From contig NC_014962.1 of NCBI RefSeq assembly GCF_000186345.1, positions 4,244,450-4,308,449 on the forward strand: a stretch of DNA of 64,000 nt. The letters run 5' to 3'. The notes under the pieces were generated by a model, which saw only the letters and a program-made list of their open reading frames with translations, had not been told where the DNA came from and did no database searches. Positions 45,036 to 53,985 of this stretch are shown one piece after another (position 1 is the stretch's first letter; each line of letters begins with the position of its first letter). The position numbers and the translations under genes are program-made. The DNA is from Isosphaera pallida ATCC 43644 (GTDB lineage Bacteria; Planctomycetota; Planctomycetia; Isosphaerales; Isosphaeraceae).

Positions 45036-46481
45036 TTCCCACTTGAGAATCCACGGGTCGTTGGTCCGCTTTTGGAAAGCGCGCAGCTTGTCCTGAAGGC
45101 GTTTCAACTCTTGCTGATACGCGGGATCGTCGGCCAGGTTGCGTTGTTCCAGGGGATCGGTCTGGAGGTCGTACAACTCGAATGAGGGGCGAGGGCCCAT
45201 TGTCTGGGCCACGGTTCGCACGCCATAGGGGGAATCCGGTCCAGCCTTGAGGGCGGCTTGCCAGGTGGCCGAGTTGTATAAGTCAGAGGCAAACGGGAAG
45301 GGAAGCGGGGCGGCCAGGTTCCAGATCAGTTTGAAGCGCGGCTCGCGGACCGCCCTCATGGGGAAATACATGGTCACCTCGTGGAAGGTGTGCGACCCGT
45401 AAACCACGTCGCGGCCTTGAGGATCGTCACAACCGACCAAAGACAAAAACGAACGGCCGTGAAATCCCTTGGCCCGTTCTTCGGTCAATCCCCCCATCGC
45501 TTCCAGCACGGTGGGAGCCAGATCGACCCAGGAGATCAAGCCCTCGTTGACCACGCCCGTGGATTTGGCCGCCGGATCCCGAACGATGCAGGGCAGCTTC
45601 ATCCCCGGCTCGTAAAGCGTCGTTTTCGCGCCCGGGAACGCTGGCCCGTTGTCGGACAAGTAAATGACAAGCGTGTTGTCCCAGGCCCCGGTCTGGCGCA
45701 GGATCTCAATGAGACGTCCGACTCCTTGATCGACCCGGCTGACCGACTGAGCGTACTCGGCCCACTCGGCCCGGCTTTCGGGCGTGTTGGGCAACCAGGG
45801 TGGCACCACCATCTTGTCCGGGTCGTATCCTGTTTCCACGACCCCCTTGTGTCCTCCCTCAATATTCCCAAATCGGTTAGGTCGTTCGGGTAGCGATTCA
45901 TTCACATCCCCGGATCGGTGAGGGTCGATGGTGCAGAAGTAGAGGAAGAATGGCGTTTGCGACTCGACGCATTCGGCGAGGAACTTGCGGCAGGCGTCGG
46001 CCATCGCCACGGGGTTGCGGGCGTTGCCAGGGAGCGTCTCGAAGGGATACATCTCCTCGGGCAGGACGTGGAACTTGCCGATGATCGCCGTGCGGACGCC
46101 ATCCTCGTTGAGCAGCTTGGGCAACGAGGTTTGCTTGGGCATGGCGCGGAAGTTGTGGTACGAGTGGGCCAGACCGTATTGCCCGGTGGCGTGGCCGAAG
46201 CGTCCGGTCAGAATGGTGGAACGGCTAGGGGAACAACTGGCGGTCACGCAGAAGGCGTTGGCAAACCGGGTGCCCTCGGCCGCCAGGGCGTCGAGGTGGG
46301 GCGTTTTGATGATCGTCTCGCCATAGCAACCTAATTGCAGGCCGTGGTCGTCCGACACGATCATCACCACGTTGCGTCTGGAACCGTGACCGTGTTCTAC
46401 GGTACCCGAAGCGGCTGAACTCGAGCCCGTCCAGCAGGCGGTCAGGACCAGACCGATCGCGCCAATGACGAAATCACGCAT
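45027..46481 (-). CDS. Exported sulfatase (type I, formylglycine-dependent)
   Basis: 484 residues. A hydrophobic N-terminus with lipobox-like VLTAC (Cys16) suggests a lipoprotein. Sulfatase signatures are VVMIVSDDHG (Asp44, Asp45 metal ligands), TPHLDALAAEGTRFANAFCV, the formylglycine precursor CSPSR (Cys83-Arg87) within SCSPSRSTILTGR, GKFH and YLSDNGPAFPGAKTTLYEPG. It resembles N-sulfoglucosamine or heparan/iduronate-type sulfatases of planctomycetes, which degrade sulfated polysaccharides; exact substrate unknown. Needs a formylglycine-generating or anaerobic maturase, not in the window. ATG with GGAG upstream. The C-terminal codons overlap the heptad array. Confidence 0.92.
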   Translation of the reverse strand: MRDFVIGAIGLVLTACWTGSSSAASGTVEHGHGSRRNVVMIVSDDHGLQLGCYGETIIKTPHLDALAAEGTRFANAFCVTASCSPSRSTILTGRFGHATGQYGLAHSYHNFRAMPKQTSLPKLLNEDGVRTAIIGKFHVLPEEMYPFETLPGNARNPVAMADACRKFLAECVESQTPFFLYFCTIDPHRSGDVNESLPERPNRFGNIEGGHKGVVETGYDPDKMVVPPWLPNTPESRAEWAEYAQSVSRVDQGVGRLIEILRQTGAWDNTLVIYLSDNGPAFPGAKTTLYEPGMKLPCIVRDPAAKSTGVVNEGLISWVDLAPTVLEAMGGLTEERAKGFHGRSFLSLVGCDDPQGRDVVYGSHTFHEVTMYFPMRAVREPRFKLIWNLAAPLPFPFASDLYNSATWQAALKAGPDSPYGVRTVAQTMGPRPSFELYDLQTDPLEQRNLADDPAYQQELKRLQDKLRAFQKRTNDPWILKWERE

Positions 46482-46532
46482 CGGACAATCTCCATGTGGA
46501 GGGACGAGACGTCCGCTCCGGGTTGGGCTAGT

Positions 46533-48005
46533 CTAGCGGAGCAGGTCGAACGAGCCAGTCAGCCAGGCCATGAGTGTGGTAAAGGTGGTCACCGCGGCGA
46601 TCCAACGACCCCGGCGTCGCAACCGCCTCAGAAAAATCAGCTCGGTCTCCGGATGATCCCGCACCCGCTCCAGAAACGCAATCCGGTCGGCCATCCGTCC
46701 ATGACGCCAGGTCCAGCGACGCACTGAGAGGTGGTTGATCGCGGCAACTTGTCTCAAGGTGGCGATGAAGACCTCCAGGCCGTACCGGTCGGGAGGGTCG
46801 TCGGGACCGGCAAGCGGTGGGGCGTGCGCGGGGTCGGTGGAATCAGCGGCAGACCGCGTTTGGCTCAACGCCCGCGCGCCGTCGAGATCGGCCTGACGCT
46901 CGAAGGACCGCGACATCGCGCCGAAGACGAAAAAGACGACCCCGCCCAAGACCAACGCCGCCGGAGCTTGGCGGACCGCTTCGCCCCAGAAGAGCGAGGC
47001 CACGTCCAATCCTCCCGAGCGATCAATGAGCCAGTTGACCAGGGCGGCCAGACCGACCGCGCCCAGCAGAGCGACTCCGAACCAGCGGATGTGACGGCGG
47101 TGCAGATGGGACAATTCATGACCGAACACCGCGACAATCCGCTCGTCGTCCAGGTGTTCCAGCAGCGCGTCGGTTAAGAAGACGTAGCGTGGGCCGAAAC
47201 CGAAGCCCGTGACCGCGGCGGTCGCCAAGGTGTGGTCGGTTTGCCAGACATGAATTTCACTGATCCGCACCCTGCGTCGTCGCGCCAGGTCGAGCAAACG
47301 GTTCCTCAAGGGTCCCGGTTCCAGCGGATGGTAGGGCCACATTCGCTTCACCAGCAGCGGCAAGGCCGTCAAGCTCCCCAGCCCCACCAATCCCATTGCC
47401 GCTAGGTGAACCGAGCCTCCCTGGAAACCTTCCGGCAGCAACCGCTCGAAGAGTTGTTGCATCAGGGCGATCGCCGCCACCAAAGGCAACACGATCGCCA
47501 GCGATCGCCGCGCTTTGGCGATCAGATAGGCTCGGACGCTCTCCAAGCGACGGGGACGCCAGCGTGGCGGACAGACCGCCCGCTCGCCCAGATACAACCC
47601 CCACCAAATCAGCCCTAGACCGATTATATAAGGGGCCAACACGAGGGTCTCGTTCAAAAGAGGCACGACCACGCCGATCCGGCCGGTGAGCCAGGCGACG
47701 GTTGCCGGCCAGTTCAAGCCGTGGATCGTCCAAGCAAACACCCCCAGGAGTGCCACTTCAGCCCCCAACGAGGCATGGGTCAGGTAGGCTCGTCCCAGAA
47801 CCCCCAGGCGGTCGGGATGTGCCCGCGAACTCAGCGACACCAGGCGGCCCGCCGCCGCCACCAAAAGCGCGACGAGAACCGGCAGCCCCAAAGCGGCCAC
47901 CCCTCGAATCATCCCCTCCCAGCCATTGACCGGTGGCGCTCCGATCGTCCCAGCGGAGAGTCCAAAGGCCAGAATCAACGCGATCAGCAGGGTGGGCGGC
48001 GGCAT
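46533..48005 (-). CDS. M48 family membrane metalloprotease
   Basis: 490 residues. Several N-terminal hydrophobic segments (about 1-22, 36-55, 75-140 and 168-220) precede the zinc site HELSH (His296, Glu297, His300) in AVFGHELSHLHRRH. The third ligand Glu is likely in FERQADLDGARAL, the M48 ExxxD pattern. The upstream domain RVRISEIHVWQTDHTLATAAVTGF is typical of STE24/HtpX relatives. Probably an inner-membrane protease for membrane protein quality control. ATG at 48005. The 51-base gap to the sulfatase start may mean the two minus-strand genes are co-transcribed. Confidence 0.9.
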   Translation of the reverse strand: MPPPTLLIALILAFGLSAGTIGAPPVNGWEGMIRGVAALGLPVLVALLVAAAGRLVSLSSRAHPDRLGVLGRAYLTHASLGAEVALLGVFAWTIHGLNWPATVAWLTGRIGVVVPLLNETLVLAPYIIGLGLIWWGLYLGERAVCPPRWRPRRLESVRAYLIAKARRSLAIVLPLVAAIALMQQLFERLLPEGFQGGSVHLAAMGLVGLGSLTALPLLVKRMWPYHPLEPGPLRNRLLDLARRRRVRISEIHVWQTDHTLATAAVTGFGFGPRYVFLTDALLEHLDDERIVAVFGHELSHLHRRHIRWFGVALLGAVGLAALVNWLIDRSGGLDVASLFWGEAVRQAPAALVLGGVVFFVFGAMSRSFERQADLDGARALSQTRSAADSTDPAHAPPLAGPDDPPDRYGLEVFIATLRQVAAINHLSVRRWTWRHGRMADRIAFLERVRDHPETELIFLRRLRRRGRWIAAVTTFTTLMAWLTGSFDLLR

Positions 48006-48464
48006 CGCGCGGGTTCCGTACCATACCGTGTCAGACCGGCCTCGAACTCGATCAACCGATAGGATCGTGTTCCAGAAAGCGACGGGCGGCCTTCTAGGCA
48101 GAGTCGATCACAAGGTCGAACCGGTTGACCCAGCCTTTGGGAAATCCTCCGCCCCACCCTCCGCGCCGCGAGATGAGACGAAACGAGATAACCCAAGCGA
48201 CCTCAACCGAATCTTCGAAGCGACTCCACCCCTCGTTCTCGTTAACCCTCGAATCTGGAAAAGGCTTCCGAGTCGTCGGAAGCCCTCCCCAATCGATTCT
48301 CACTCGGAGAGCAGATCATCAAGTCACCGAGTTGATGTCCACACATCATTAGGTGCGAACCATCTCATGAAATTCCATTGGTTCCTGTGACGGTTGATCC
48401 GACCTTGCGGCCAAGGCGACGGGGTTGGATCCATCACGGTCCACGGTCGGAGGGTTTTGTTGGG
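48006..48464. other. Intergenic, no gene
   Basis: 459 bases between the M48 gene and the next minus-strand gene. Besides the terminator hairpin at 48263-48284 nothing was seen. It should carry the promoter of the M48 gene. Confidence 0.5.
48263..48284 (-). terminator. Intrinsic terminator hairpin
   Basis: Perfect 9-bp stem GGCTTCCGA with TCGGAAGCC around a 4-base GTCG loop, followed on the minus strand by TTTTCC. It lies about 180 bases downstream of the exported unknown gene at 48465-49175 and points in its direction. Confidence 0.7.
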
Positions 48465-49175
48465 TTAGTGGCCCACCCCAAAAATGATGAATCGGATCGG
48501 GATGGTGGTCGGGGTTTTGGCCTGGCCCGCCACTGCGGGCAAACCCAAGGTCAAGCTCCAGGTGGCGTGAGTGGCGTCTTCGAGGGTAGTCGGTTGCGGA
48601 ACCGGATCGCCCGCCGGCACCAGGGGCAAAACGCTGGGGTGCGAGGAGCCGGTCGATTCGGCACTTTTCTTGTTGAGGTCGTCAAGTCCGAACGGCTCAG
48701 TGGTTTGATCCAGCTTGGCGGGGACCAGCAATAGGAAGTCGCGGTAGGGGCTGACGTCTTGATGGTTGCCATCGACCGGGTGATGGGCGTAACGGATGGT
48801 GTAGGTGCCCGGCTCGATGAGTTGATCGCGGTAGTCGATCCATTCCTCGGGGAAGTGGACCGCGCCGATGAGTTCGCCAATGGTCACGCCGGGCAGCAGG
48901 ATGTTGCCCTGAGGGCCGTCGAACGCTTCGACCAGCGGCAGACTCTTGCGGAACCACAGGCTCAGGTAGGGCTTGCCCGCGCCGTCGAGGATTTGAGTCC
49001 CTTGGTCAGCCAAGCTAGCGCGAATGGGGGCGGCGAGCTCGTCAGGGGCGGCTTGGGCCAGTGGCTTGGCCGTGAACGGACCGGTCGGTTCTGAGGCCCG
49101 GGAGGGGTTGGAAGCGATCACACAAGCGACCACCGCCAGCCAGGCGGCGCGACGGAAAAGTTCAAGCGAGTTCAT
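48465..49175 (-). CDS. Exported protein of unknown function, 236 aa
   Basis: Signal peptide at residues 5-27 (FRRAAWLAVVACVIASNPSRAS). The mature part has a short helix-like opening and a beta-rich centre (AVHFPEEWIDYRDQLIEPGTYTIRY, SPYRDFLLLVPAK). It ends in a strand-like LPAVAGQAKTPTTIPIRFIIFGVGH. It could be a cupredoxin-like or Ig-like sandwich, but I do not recognise a family. ATG at 49175; the open frame upstream to 49352 is not protein-like. It is 197 bases downstream of the DUF1326 gene and may share its unit. A clear terminator follows. Confidence 0.62.
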   Translation of the reverse strand: MNSLELFRRAAWLAVVACVIASNPSRASEPTGPFTAKPLAQAAPDELAAPIRASLADQGTQILDGAGKPYLSLWFRKSLPLVEAFDGPQGNILLPGVTIGELIGAVHFPEEWIDYRDQLIEPGTYTIRYAHHPVDGNHQDVSPYRDFLLLVPAKLDQTTEPFGLDDLNKKSAESTGSSHPSVLPLVPAGDPVPQPTTLEDATHATWSLTLGLPAVAGQAKTPTTIPIRFIIFGVGH

Positions 49176-49372
49176 CAGGTCATCGAGGGGTTGAGGGACG
49201 ATCGTGGGCGGGGCGATTGGGCGGGAGAAACACAGCGTTTCGCTCGCGCGACCCAATCCGCCCCTCAACAGACGCCGCGCAAGGGCGGGTCGGGTCGTTC
49301 CAACAAAGCCCCAAGCGATCAGGCGGACCACTCGGGGATCTGTCGGGTCCAACTGGGTGGGAGCGATTCCGT

Positions 49373-50161
49373 TCAGCGGGAGGCAGCAATCTCAGCGGTG
49401 GGAGCGGAGGTCGTGAACTGGCCGGCGAAGGTACCACGACAGTCTGGACTGCTCCAGGTTTCGTTGAGGCCCTTACCTTTGAAGGCGTAGCGCAACGTGA
49501 AGGCTGGCTGGACTTCAACATCGCGCGACAATGGATCATAGGCGACCTCCTCGTTGCCGCACAGATGGTCGCAGTGTCCCAGAGGACGGGCTAGAATCTC
49601 CGCCTCACCAGCGGCCCAGAAGGCGGACATCGGCGCTTGGGGCATGCCGTGCGACCCGGCGTCGTCGTGCGCGGGGTCGTGTCCCACCATTTCCTCGGGG
49701 CGCTCCAGATTCAGGGTCATCAAGGTGGAACGGACCTCCACCACGTTGTCCAGACGTCCTTGGGCCATGTGACGGGCGAAGGCGACCAGAGCCTCGCGTT
49801 GTGACGCGGTGGCGTGACGATCGACCAGGATCACCGACTTGCCGCCGGCGCGGTCATCATGCGGAAAAGTCTCGGTGCCCAGCAGCGCGGCTCCGACGAT
49901 CATTCCGGAGAGATCCACTCCATTCCAAGTTCCCTCGCCAATCTTCCAGGCCATGACGGCGCGATGTCCCGAAATAAACGCCTCGGCGTTAGAGAAGCAG
50001 GGGCCGGTGTAAACGTCGGCGTCGCGCGACTCGACATAGGTGCCTTTAATCACCGAAACCTGACACGTGCAGGGGCGCTCACAGGCCGGAGCCTGGGTCG
50101 CGGGGGGATTGGTCGGCGTGGTCAACAGCACCAGGGTGGTGGTCGTCAGCGAGATCCACAT
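49373..50161 (-). CDS. Exported DUF1326 domain protein
   Basis: 262 residues with a signal segment (ISLTTTTLVLLTTPTNPPATQA) and the family pattern: cysteine cluster ERPCTCQV near residue 30, then DADVYTGPCFSNAEAFISGHRAVMAWKIGEGTWNGVDLSGMIVGAA. This Cys-Pro-Cys-rich start and the GxxxAWxI GxxNGVDLSG sequence are the DUF1326 hallmark. The family is common in planctomycetes and proteobacteria and often stands near DoxX or copper genes, but its function is unproven. ATG at 50161 with AAGGAGA 10 bases upstream; the frame upstream to 50515 is low-complexity and not used. Confidence 0.86.
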   Translation of the reverse strand: MWISLTTTTLVLLTTPTNPPATQAPACERPCTCQVSVIKGTYVESRDADVYTGPCFSNAEAFISGHRAVMAWKIGEGTWNGVDLSGMIVGAALLGTETFPHDDRAGGKSVILVDRHATASQREALVAFARHMAQGRLDNVVEVRSTLMTLNLERPEEMVGHDPAHDDAGSHGMPQAPMSAFWAAGEAEILARPLGHCDHLCGNEEVAYDPLSRDVEVQPAFTLRYAFKGKGLNETWSSPDCRGTFAGQFTTSAPTAEIAASR

Positions 50162-50663
50162 AAGCCGGGGTCTCCTTCGAGGAAAGGGCGGGACCGTTTG
50201 GACACAATCCAAAGCGTCATGGAGGAGGGACCAAACGCACGGGGTGAGCAAGCGTGGTCGCCCCGACAGGGCGAACGGCGGGAGATTCCCTGAACGGCCA
50301 TCCGCTGGGAATCTGGAACCACGAGGCGGTGGAAGTCCAGTTGTTGGTGGTCTTGGAGGCGCAGGGAGTCCACGCCGGTGACCAACCGCCTCCCTTTTGT
50401 TGTATCGAGGCAGTCCCCGTTTTGACAAGGGGCGGCGTGGTCGATTCCCGACTCGCCACCTTAATCTGAGGCGTGTCGATCGATTGCGAGCGACACGATC
50501 GGAGGGGACATTCAACGGGAAGCGATTCTTAAGAACTCATCTATGAGTCATGATTGTTAACGTTACCCGATTTTTTGAGCTTCTTATATGACCCATCAAT
50601 TTGGAGTGATGCACCCCCGCATTTCACCTTCCTCGCTTTCGATTCGAAGTGGTTCTTGGTCAT
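50162..50663. other. Intergenic, no gene
   Basis: 502 bases, mostly high GC. It contains an inverted repeat CGTGTCG/CGACACG (50472-50478 and 50491-50497) and an AT-rich stretch at about 50530-50590. These could be part of the DUF1326 promoter or the end of the lipoprotein gene's transcript. Confidence 0.4.
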
Positions 50664-51545
50664 TCATTTTTTCAAATCCATCCCATCACCCAGAATGCGG
50701 GGCGGCAGTCCCAGAGGGGCAGCCATTGGGTCGGGTTCGGGGGCCGCTTCGAGTGGGAGCGGTGGAGGCGGGAGGGGAGGCGGCGGCACCGCTGGAACAA
50801 TCAACGCGGGGGGTTCGTCGAAGTGGACGCCGCCCTGGGTGGTTAGACCGGGCATGGCAGGCAAGTAGCCGCTTTCGTCGCGGCGGTGGAGCGTGCCGGA
50901 CTGGATCGGCCCAATCGCGCCGAGGTGGGTGTTGCGGTTGTCGGCGTCGGCGGTCACGGTGCCGGAGGTCCAAACCACTTGGCCGCTCTGACGGTCGTAG
51001 GCGAACAGGGCCAGTCGCGCCACGCCGCGTTGGTGGCTTTTCTTGTAAATTGGCACCTCGGGAATCGTGCCCATCGGGAGACCGGGGATCGTGATGGGGA
51101 TGGTTAATTGGGGGAGGCCGATCATCCAGTCGGAGGAGTCGGTTCCGTAAACACCCACCCGCGGCTCAACGATCCAGCGAGCTTCCTCGGGCTTGGTTCG
51201 CAGCAGAGCGCCGTGAGTCAGCAAGGCTTGACGCAGGCTGGAGGCGATCCACCCCTCGTCGCTGTGGCCCTTGAGGTTGGTGGTGTCGAGGTGGACCGGC
51301 ACCCCGCTCAACGGCGAGAAATCGATCCGTTTGACTGCGTCGTCCCAGGCGCTGGTGAGCAAGAGTTGCTCCGTGGCGGTCCGGGGGGTGTGGGTCATGC
51401 GGGTCGAGCCGCAACCGGAGGCAGCCAGTCCGCCCGCGATCGTCATCCATGCGATGACGAGCGATCGACCCGCATGCCTCCACGTCGGGTTGCGTTGAGA
51501 ATGCGGACGCCGGGGTACCGTAGTCAACGGGTGGGCGGCCTCCAT
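50664..51545 (-). CDS. Predicted lipoprotein (possibly DUF6655-like)
   Basis: 293 residues. Signal segment with a lipobox near LAASGC (Cys45), followed by CGSTRMTHTPRTATEQLLLTSAWDDAVKRIDF. The sequence RTATEQLLLT with the SPLSGVPVHLDTTNL continuation is reminiscent of a planctomycete lipoprotein family annotated DUF6655. That is from memory, so moderate confidence. The middle is beta-rich (LARFALFAYDRQSGQVVWTSGTV-like pattern at about 210-235). The C-terminus is strongly Pro-rich (VPPPPLPPPPLPLEAAPEPDP). ATG with GAGGAC upstream; the upstream open frame to 51638 is not used. Function unknown. Confidence 0.65.
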   Translation of the reverse strand: MEAAHPLTTVPRRPHSQRNPTWRHAGRSLVIAWMTIAGGLAASGCGSTRMTHTPRTATEQLLLTSAWDDAVKRIDFSPLSGVPVHLDTTNLKGHSDEGWIASSLRQALLTHGALLRTKPEEARWIVEPRVGVYGTDSSDWMIGLPQLTIPITIPGLPMGTIPEVPIYKKSHQRGVARLALFAYDRQSGQVVWTSGTVTADADNRNTHLGAIGPIQSGTLHRRDESGYLPAMPGLTTQGGVHFDEPPALIVPAVPPPPLPPPPLPLEAAPEPDPMAAPLGLPPRILGDGMDLKK

Positions 51546-51838
51546 GCCTGTCCTCGCCTTCCTGATCAGTCCCACCTCGGATGGTGCGCGTTCCAGGTCG
51601 ATCACGGGTTGAGGGACGCTGGAGAGGCGGGGCGTCACCTCGAGCGATCGCGGCTTCGACCAGATTCGGCGTCGCGTTTGCGCGTCATGTCAGGGGGGAC
51701 TCCACCCCAGAACTTGTTGGCTCTCAACGCGAGCCGACCCGACGGGGTGAGACGCTAACCCATCCTCCCCATCGGGTCAATCGGAATGAACCAGGTTCCA
51801 CAACGATCCGTCAAACTCGGCCACTGAGGCGTGTTGGG

Positions 51839-53533
51839 TTACCGACGCAGGACAACAAGACGATCCTTACCGTCGGGCGACCGCGCTTTGAAGACCACTT
51901 CCTTGGCGTCACCAATCGCTTGAACCACTTGGTCGAGCGACTCCACCTCGGTGGCTTGTCCGCCGACGGTGACGGCCACGATCAAATCGCCGAGTTCCAG
52001 GCCGGCGCGGGCGGCCGGGCCTTCGCCTCGCAGTTCAACCACCACGACCCCTTTGGTGCCGGCGTCGTAACCCATCGCCCGGGCTAGGCCGGGGCTGAGG
52101 TTCTGGAGCCGCAATCCGAAGTCGGCCAGGGGGTTAGAGGCGTCGGAGTTGCGGTTGCGGTTGCCGCGACGCTCGGGATTAGCGAAGGGACGCGGGGCGT
52201 TGCCCTGAGCTGCGGCCTCCTCGGTAAGTTTGGCGACCTCCTCGGCGGAGGCGAGTTCCAGTTCCACCACCATTGGCTTGCCCTCGCGGATCACGTCAAG
52301 CTTGACCTTTGAGCCCACCGGGCTGTCGGCCACTTTCTTGCGGAAGGCGGTGGTATCGTCGATCGGTTCGCCTTGGAAGCCGGTGACCACGTCCTCGGGC
52401 TTCAAACCAGCCTTGTCAGCCGGGCTGCCTGGCAGAACCCGACCAATCACAATTCCCTTAGTGCCCTCAGGTAGGTTGAGTTCACGAGCGATCTGGTCAT
52501 TGAGTTCACCGAAGAGGATGCCGATTTGAGCACGGGTGATCTTCCCATCCTTGATCAGCTTTTGGCCGATCTCGGCTGCGAGATTGATCGGGATGGCAAA
52601 GCCAACGCCCGAGTTGGATCCCGCTCCGGCGAAGGTCCGGTTTTGGGTAGCGATCGCCGAGTTGACCGCCACCACTCGCCCGTTGAGGTCAATCAGCGGA
52701 CCACCCGAGTTGCCCGGATTGATGGCACAATCGGTCTGGATGAAGTCACCAAAGCCGTCGGCCCCGAGAATCCCCAGGCTGCCTCGCTTGGTGGCCGAGA
52801 TGATCCCCGCGGTGACGGATTGCTGCAGGCCAAACGGCGAACCAATCGCCAACACCCATTGACCAACCCTCAAGGCGTCGCTGTCGCCCAAAGGCAGCGG
52901 ACGGTACGCCGTGGTCTCCACCTTGATCACCGCCACGTCAGTCTTGGGATCGCCGGCAACGAGCTTGGCGTCGAAGGTTTTGCCATCGTGGAAGGTCACT
53001 CGAATCGTGTCCGAGTCGGCCACCACGTGGTTGTTGGTCAAAATATGGCCGGCGTCGTCGAACACGAAGCCCGAACCGGCTCCCTGAATCCCCGGCCCCT
53101 GCAGCTGTTGGGGACGAATCTCGAAATCGAAATCAAAGTCGAAGGGTGGACGACCGCCAGGGAACGGTAGGTTCTCGAACAACCGCCGCATCTCCTCCCG
53201 AAACTTCTTGATCTCCTCGGGAGTCATCGGACGACCTTTGATTTCGCCCTGCCCCGGACCATCGGGGAAGGGGAAGCCGGGAAGCAGTTCTCGAGCGTTG
53301 CCGAGGAATCGCTTCGTGGTGGCGATCTGAACCACTGAGGGCCGCGCGAAGTCAGCCACCGCCTCGAACGCCGCGGAGAGTTCCCGCGCGATCTTTTGTC
53401 CTTCGGCGGGAATCTCCTGATGGGCCACGGCCGGACGAACCCACGAGGGGTTCGAGCGGGTCGTCAACGTTATGACCAGGGCGGTTAGCGACAAGCCAAT
53501 GGCCGCCCAGGAAAGCCAGGAACCTCGTCTCAT
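51839..53533 (-). CDS. HtrA/DegP-type periplasmic serine protease with two PDZ domains
   Basis: 564 residues. A signal anchor (SWAAIGLSLTALVITL) then the trypsin-like domain: His169 (TNNHVV), Asp199 (KTDVAVIKV) and Ser276 (NPGNSGGPL). Other landmarks are GAGSGFVFDD and AIGSPFGLQQSVTAGIIS. Two PDZ domains follow (around 315-410 and 455-560), with GIVIGRVLPGSPADKAGLK and GVVVVELRGEGPAARAGLE. An acidic insert FDFDFDFE (131-138) and a Gln/Pro-rich segment precede the triad. The ATG at 53533 with GGAAAGGA upstream is preferred; an in-frame ATG at 53569 is possible. Probable envelope quality-control protease. Confidence 0.94.
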   Translation of the reverse strand: MRRGSWLSWAAIGLSLTALVITLTTRSNPSWVRPAVAHQEIPAEGQKIARELSAAFEAVADFARPSVVQIATTKRFLGNARELLPGFPFPDGPGQGEIKGRPMTPEEIKKFREEMRRLFENLPFPGGRPPFDFDFDFEIRPQQLQGPGIQGAGSGFVFDDAGHILTNNHVVADSDTIRVTFHDGKTFDAKLVAGDPKTDVAVIKVETTAYRPLPLGDSDALRVGQWVLAIGSPFGLQQSVTAGIISATKRGSLGILGADGFGDFIQTDCAINPGNSGGPLIDLNGRVVAVNSAIATQNRTFAGAGSNSGVGFAIPINLAAEIGQKLIKDGKITRAQIGILFGELNDQIARELNLPEGTKGIVIGRVLPGSPADKAGLKPEDVVTGFQGEPIDDTTAFRKKVADSPVGSKVKLDVIREGKPMVVELELASAEEVAKLTEEAAAQGNAPRPFANPERRGNRNRNSDASNPLADFGLRLQNLSPGLARAMGYDAGTKGVVVVELRGEGPAARAGLELGDLIVAVTVGGQATEVESLDQVVQAIGDAKEVVFKARSPDGKDRLVVLRR

Positions 53534-53985
53534 GGTGGGAAAGTCCTTTCCGCAAAGTGGATTCTTCACTCGTCTGAGGTGATGCGCCGCAATAGGAGTC
53601 GGTCCCCCACATCAAAGGTGACAATGGGTCGATCGATGTCGGCGACGGCACGCTCCCGTTGTTCGGTTAGACGCCGCCGACTCTCGACTCCACGTCAAAC
53701 GACTTCAGCTCCCCTGTTGCGAAGCGATCGTTTCGAGTCGTCACCTTTCATTACGATTCCTCTCTCACGGCGTTCCGACACAGAACCTGGTTTTTTCGCG
53801 GTTCCATCTTGCATTTTCTCCAGTGGTCGATCCCATCGCAGCGCGCGTGGGAATCCTCCTGGAGCGTCTGGTTGCCACACCTCGACCCATCACCGGCGGC
53901 GCGCGATGATGGAGCCGCCCCGCTGCGGCGCGCCCCTGCTTACAAGCTGACCCCATGGCCGCCTGCTCGCCCGTCGGAGCTGCCT
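53534..53985. other. Divergent intergenic region
   Basis: 452 bases between the HtrA gene (minus) and the radical SAM gene (plus). No clear promoter boxes or structure picked out. The right part is open in the frame of the radical SAM gene but does not look like protein. Confidence 0.4.
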
